Of a stretch of 9,072 bases of DNA, positions 7,208 through 9,072 are shown one piece after another. The DNA lies in the NCBI GenBank assembly GCA_028702015.1, contig JAQVPO010000039.1, forward strand, positions 1 to 9,072. The letters run 5' to 3'. Made by a program: the position numbers and the translations under genes. The DNA is from Synergistaceae bacterium. Lineage in GTDB: Bacteria > Synergistota > Synergistia > Synergistales > Synergistaceae. Position 1 is the stretch's first letter. Each line of letters begins with the position of its first letter. The notes beneath the pieces are model-generated. The model had not been told where the DNA came from and searched no databases. It saw only the letters and a program-made list of their open reading frames with translations.

Positions 7208-7297
7208 AGCTGGAAAGGCAAAATGGATCAGAAGCTTTGGGATCTTTTCCTGATCTAAGGATATTTGCTTGTTTTCTGTCTTTGCAGGCTGAGTTAT
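7208..7297 (-). other. Probable N-terminal extension of the MATE gene with a non-canonical start
   Basis: The MATE frame stays open upstream of ATG 7207 to a TGA near 7388 without any ATG, GTG or TTG. The residues just before the ATG read LDQEKIPKLLIHFAFPA, which matches the usual charged-then-hydrophobic start of MATE proteins, where a FAxP-type motif precedes the first long helix. An ATA at 7297-7295 would give MTQPAKTENKQ, with GAAAGG (7314-7309) 11 bases upstream, for a total of 459 aa, a normal MATE length. The alternatives are a CTG start further upstream, or an original ATG altered by mutation or sequencing error. The extension is well supported; the exact start codon is not. Confidence 0.5.
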
Positions 7298-7595
7298 TGT
7301 AAATACAACCTTTCGTATAAAAACCAGGATTTTTATATAAAGGAATGTCTGAGTACGGCCTGACTCTAGAATATAATGCTGTCTAAGTCAACACAGCTTA
7401 TCTCTGCAATGTGTCATGATATCAGCAAAAGACATGCGTACCCATAGTAATACAGAATATATGCAATTATGTTCTATCATTCTGATGACTTAAAACACAC
7501 TTTTCTGATCTGAGTTTCTGTCTGTCTGAATAAAGAGCGGATGTCAAAATAATGGCAGGATGAGAAATTTAAACAAAAAACTATATCTCAGATAA
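7298..7595. other. Intergenic region without a convincing gene
   Basis: About 300 AT-rich bases lie between the MATE gene and the terminator of the FAD gene. Both strands were read. Apart from the candidate MATE promoter there is a TTGACA on the minus strand (7547-7542) with no usable -10, and a 30-codon open frame (7480-7388, minus) with no ribosome site. No tRNA, riboswitch-like structure or tandem repeat was recognised. Confidence 0.5.
7363..7391 (-). promoter_or_regulatory. Candidate promoter for the MATE gene
   Basis: On the minus strand TTGACT (7391-7386) is followed after exactly 17 bases by TAGAGT (7368-7363), matching the housekeeping consensus at five and four of six positions. Transcription would start near 7356, giving a leader of about 60 bases to the proposed ATA start or about 150 to the first ATG. 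The surrounding AT-rich sequence makes chance matches likely. Confidence 0.35.
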
Positions 7596-7630
7596 ACAGG
7601 CGGTCTTCTCTTGTTGAAAAGACCGCCTGT
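7596..7630 (-). terminator. Intrinsic terminator after the FAD oxidoreductase gene
   Basis: A perfect 12-bp stem, ACAGGCGGTCTT (7596-7607) and AAGACCGCCTGT (7619-7630), with an 11-base loop, lies 17 bases beyond the stop of the minus-strand gene. On that strand the stem is followed by TTTATC and, slightly later, TTTTTTG. The U-tract is short, but the position and stem strength fit termination. Confidence 0.75.
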
Positions 7631-7647
7631 AAAGAGTCTTCATATGC

Positions 7648-9072
7648 TTAATTATTATTTGTATTCGCTGTAGGAGGCTCCTTCAGAAGCACCATAACAG
7701 TACGTGCAAGTTTTCCCTTTGTAAGCACCTTGTCGCCGACTAAACTGTCTGTTATTTTTTTATAGCTTTTAATATCTTTTTTGAAAAGTTCTTCGAGCCA
7801 CAATGAAAAATCACTCACAGTAACAAGCCCCTCAAGATCCCTTTCCGGAAAATGCTGTTTCCCGAAGGCTCTTCTGAAAGCGTCCCTTACTTCTACCCAG
7901 TGAATTTCGTCATATACACCGAAGACCTTTTCTGTCAGAGGGTCCATGTAGCCGTACAGCATTGCAGCTTCAACTCCTGCCCATGAGACGGAATAGACAG
8001 GGACATCTTCAAAAACAAAAAGAGAAAGCCTGCTCTTAGCCCTCCAAAGCTCTGTCTGAATATCCAGAGGGCGCAGCTGCCGGGGCTGGACTTTCTGAAT
8101 TACAGAGAGTGCTGCGATTGTCCCTGCCGCCTGTCCTGTAAGCATCGTAACAGGCTGCAGCCTTGTTGAGCCGTTTACGACCCTTGACACAGAGATATTT
8201 TTCTCAGCAGCAAGAAGTCCGTCAAGCTTTTCCGGGACAAAGACCTCGAAAGGTATCTGGAAAAGACCTCCGTCTCCGTTCCAGTCATTTGGTATCTTTT
8301 CCGCTGTTTCTCCAAGATCCGCTTCGAGGTAAATGCTGTCATTCTTACCGTGGATGTCTATTGGATATTCCCCGAGAGCCAGGCTGTGCGGGTTGGAAAT
8401 ACGAGTCCTGCCCAGTTTTTCATCCCTGATAATGTCATCGACTGTCATAGTCTGTATGCCAACCAGTCTCCTGCTTTCCCTGATATATGGGAAAGGCGGG
8501 AAGAGAGAGAGTATAGGACGGTATTTTTCAGGAAGCTCCGCCCAGTCTGTCCAGTCAGTGCTGAACCAGCCGCCATAACCCTGCCTGTCGTCAACAGACC
8601 AGTCGGACATGCCAAGTTCCGTCTGCATGTAGTATAGGAATGCGAGGGTTTTAAGCATGGCTTCCCTTGTAGCAAGAGCCCTGAAATTAGGGCTTTCAAG
8701 AAAATTTACAGATAGATTTGGAGAACTGCCATTTTGACCGGGATAATCATTTGCCCAGTTTATGGCTGTTTTTGTGATCCTAGGCCATGTTTCCGGCTGG
8801 CCACCGTCGATAAAAGCGCCGCTGTTTGAAGGATCAGGGATAGCGCGATAAGCATTGTGCACGACAGGACTGAAAGGATAATCCCCGGGCCATGTACTCC
8901 CGTTTTTTCTTATTGTCATTCTGAATTTGAAGAGATGATCAATGTATCCTGGCGGAGGTCCCTGAACCTTTAGCTCGTGCGGCAGTCCGTTTTTATATTT
9001 TTTTATTACGACAGGATATGTTATATCCTGTATTATCGCATTATTTCCTATGTTAGGCGATACTGAGTTGCC
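7648..9072 (-). CDS. FAD-dependent oxidoreductase, FAD_oxidored type, with possible SLH-like tail (5' end outside window)
   Basis: The minus frame is open from the window edge (9072) to TAA at 7650-7648, giving 474 visible residues, so an internal ATG at 8919 is not the start. Residues below are numbered from the window edge. The middle shows FKFRM (48-52), YIRESRR (196-202), HSLALGEYPIDIH (229-241) and a conserved C-terminal block with IPFEVFVP (273-280), LLAAEKNISVSR (286-297), a run ending NGSTRLQP (300-307) and GQAAG (313-317). This is the pattern of FAD_oxidored-type flavoproteins, where RNIS-like and GQAAG elements close the FAD site; here AEKNIS replaces AGRNIS. The N-terminal GxGxxG dinucleotide fold should lie outside the window. 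After residue about 350 comes a tail unlike a flavoprotein: FEDVP (354-358), then SWAGVEAAMLYGYMDP (363-378), resembling an S-layer homology repeat, ending in an Asn/Thr-rich tip. This would suit an exported, wall-associated enzyme. The substrate is unknown. Confidence 0.8.
   Translation of the reverse strand, partial: GNSVSPNIGNNAIIQDITYPVVIKKYKNGLPHELKVQGPPPGYIDHLFKFRMTIRKNGSTWPGDYPFSPVVHNAYRAIPDPSNSGAFIDGGQPETWPRITKTAINWANDYPGQNGSSPNLSVNFLESPNFRALATREAMLKTLAFLYYMQTELGMSDWSVDDRQGYGGWFSTDWTDWAELPEKYRPILSLFPPFPYIRESRRLVGIQTMTVDDIIRDEKLGRTRISNPHSLALGEYPIDIHGKNDSIYLEADLGETAEKIPNDWNGDGGLFQIPFEVFVPEKLDGLLAAEKNISVSRVVNGSTRLQPVTMLTGQAAGTIAALSVIQKVQPRQLRPLDIQTELWRAKSRLSLFVFEDVPVYSVSWAGVEAAMLYGYMDPLTEKVFGVYDEIHWVEVRDAFRRAFGKQHFPERDLEGLVTVSDFSLWLEELFKKDIKSYKKITDSLVGDKVLTKGKLARTVMVLLKEPPTANTNNN
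9011..9031. repeat. Perfect 9-bp inverted repeat inside the FAD gene
   Basis: ACAGGATAT (9011-9019) and ATATCCTGT (9023-9031) are exact reverse complements separated by GTT. The sequence lies within coding sequence (residues around QDITYP). A tight hairpin or binding site is possible, but chance is the simpler reading. Confidence 0.3.

Noticed and set aside
7388..7480. 30-codon minus-strand open frame in the intergenic region
   Set aside because: There is no ribosome binding site, no recognisable motif, and the composition resembles the surrounding non-coding sequence.
7542..7547. Perfect TTGACA on the minus strand
   Set aside because: No -10-like hexamer occurs 15-19 bases downstream.
8163..8699. 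Several open frames of 80-95 codons within the FAD gene
   Set aside because: They overlap a clearly recognisable flavoprotein in another frame, have no ribosome sites, and their products are low-quality Arg/Ser/Pro-rich sequences typical of shadow frames.

Overview
The window reads as ordinary bacterial chromosome of moderate GC: densely packed genes on both strands, Shine-Dalgarno sites of the GGAGG type, and no insertion sequence, phage gene, tRNA, rRNA or CRISPR array. A TRAP-type solute receptor, a diacylglycerol glycosyltransferase of the MGDG-synthase type, a short-form Ppx and a possibly S-layer-homology-tailed FAD protein together suggest an anaerobic bacterium, perhaps Synergistota, with a clostridial Bacillota as the alternative. 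This is a low-confidence guess from gene content, with no marker gene to confirm it.

Layout. (1) 1-210: 3' end of a TRAP solute-binding protein on +, followed by a hairpin terminator (242-271) shared with the opposing gene. (2) 271-2399, minus: a two-gene operon, a DHH/DHHA1 phosphoesterase (NrnB-like) followed by an MGDG-synthase/UgtP-like glycosyltransferase that starts at TTG inside the DHH stop (TTGA overlap). (3) 2400-2555: divergent intergenic region with a good sigma-70-type promoter for the + operon and a perfect 12-bp palindrome between its -35 and -10. (4) 2556-5915, plus: a phosphate operon of a Ppx/GppA phosphatase, a Na+/Pi-cotransporter-family protein with a fused C-terminal PhoU-like domain, and a free-standing PhoU protein whose start overlaps the transporter end by 8 bases. 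(5) 5918-7207 (probably to about 7297), minus: a MATE-family transporter converging on phoU with only 2 bases between the stops. Its first ATG lies inside the conserved N-terminal helix. (6) 7298-7595: about 300 bases with no convincing gene, carrying a candidate promoter for the MATE gene. (7) 7596-7630: terminator of the next minus-strand gene. (8) 7648-9072, minus: 3' part of a large FAD-dependent oxidoreductase (FAD_oxidored type) with a possible SLH-like tail. It runs off the window.

How the genes work together. The clearest unit is the phosphate module. Ppx would release Pi from polyphosphate or act on (p)ppGpp; the NptA-like protein would move Pi across the membrane; and two PhoU modules, one fused and one free, would gate or sense this. 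No PstSCAB or PhoR/PhoB is visible. The DHH phosphoesterase and glycolipid synthase are translationally coupled, but no biochemical link is obvious. Nothing here amounts to a clearly new system. The best leads are the MATE gene without a canonical start, the palindrome inside the ppx promoter, the degenerate motifs in the transporter and PhoU, and the C-terminal tail on the FAD enzyme.
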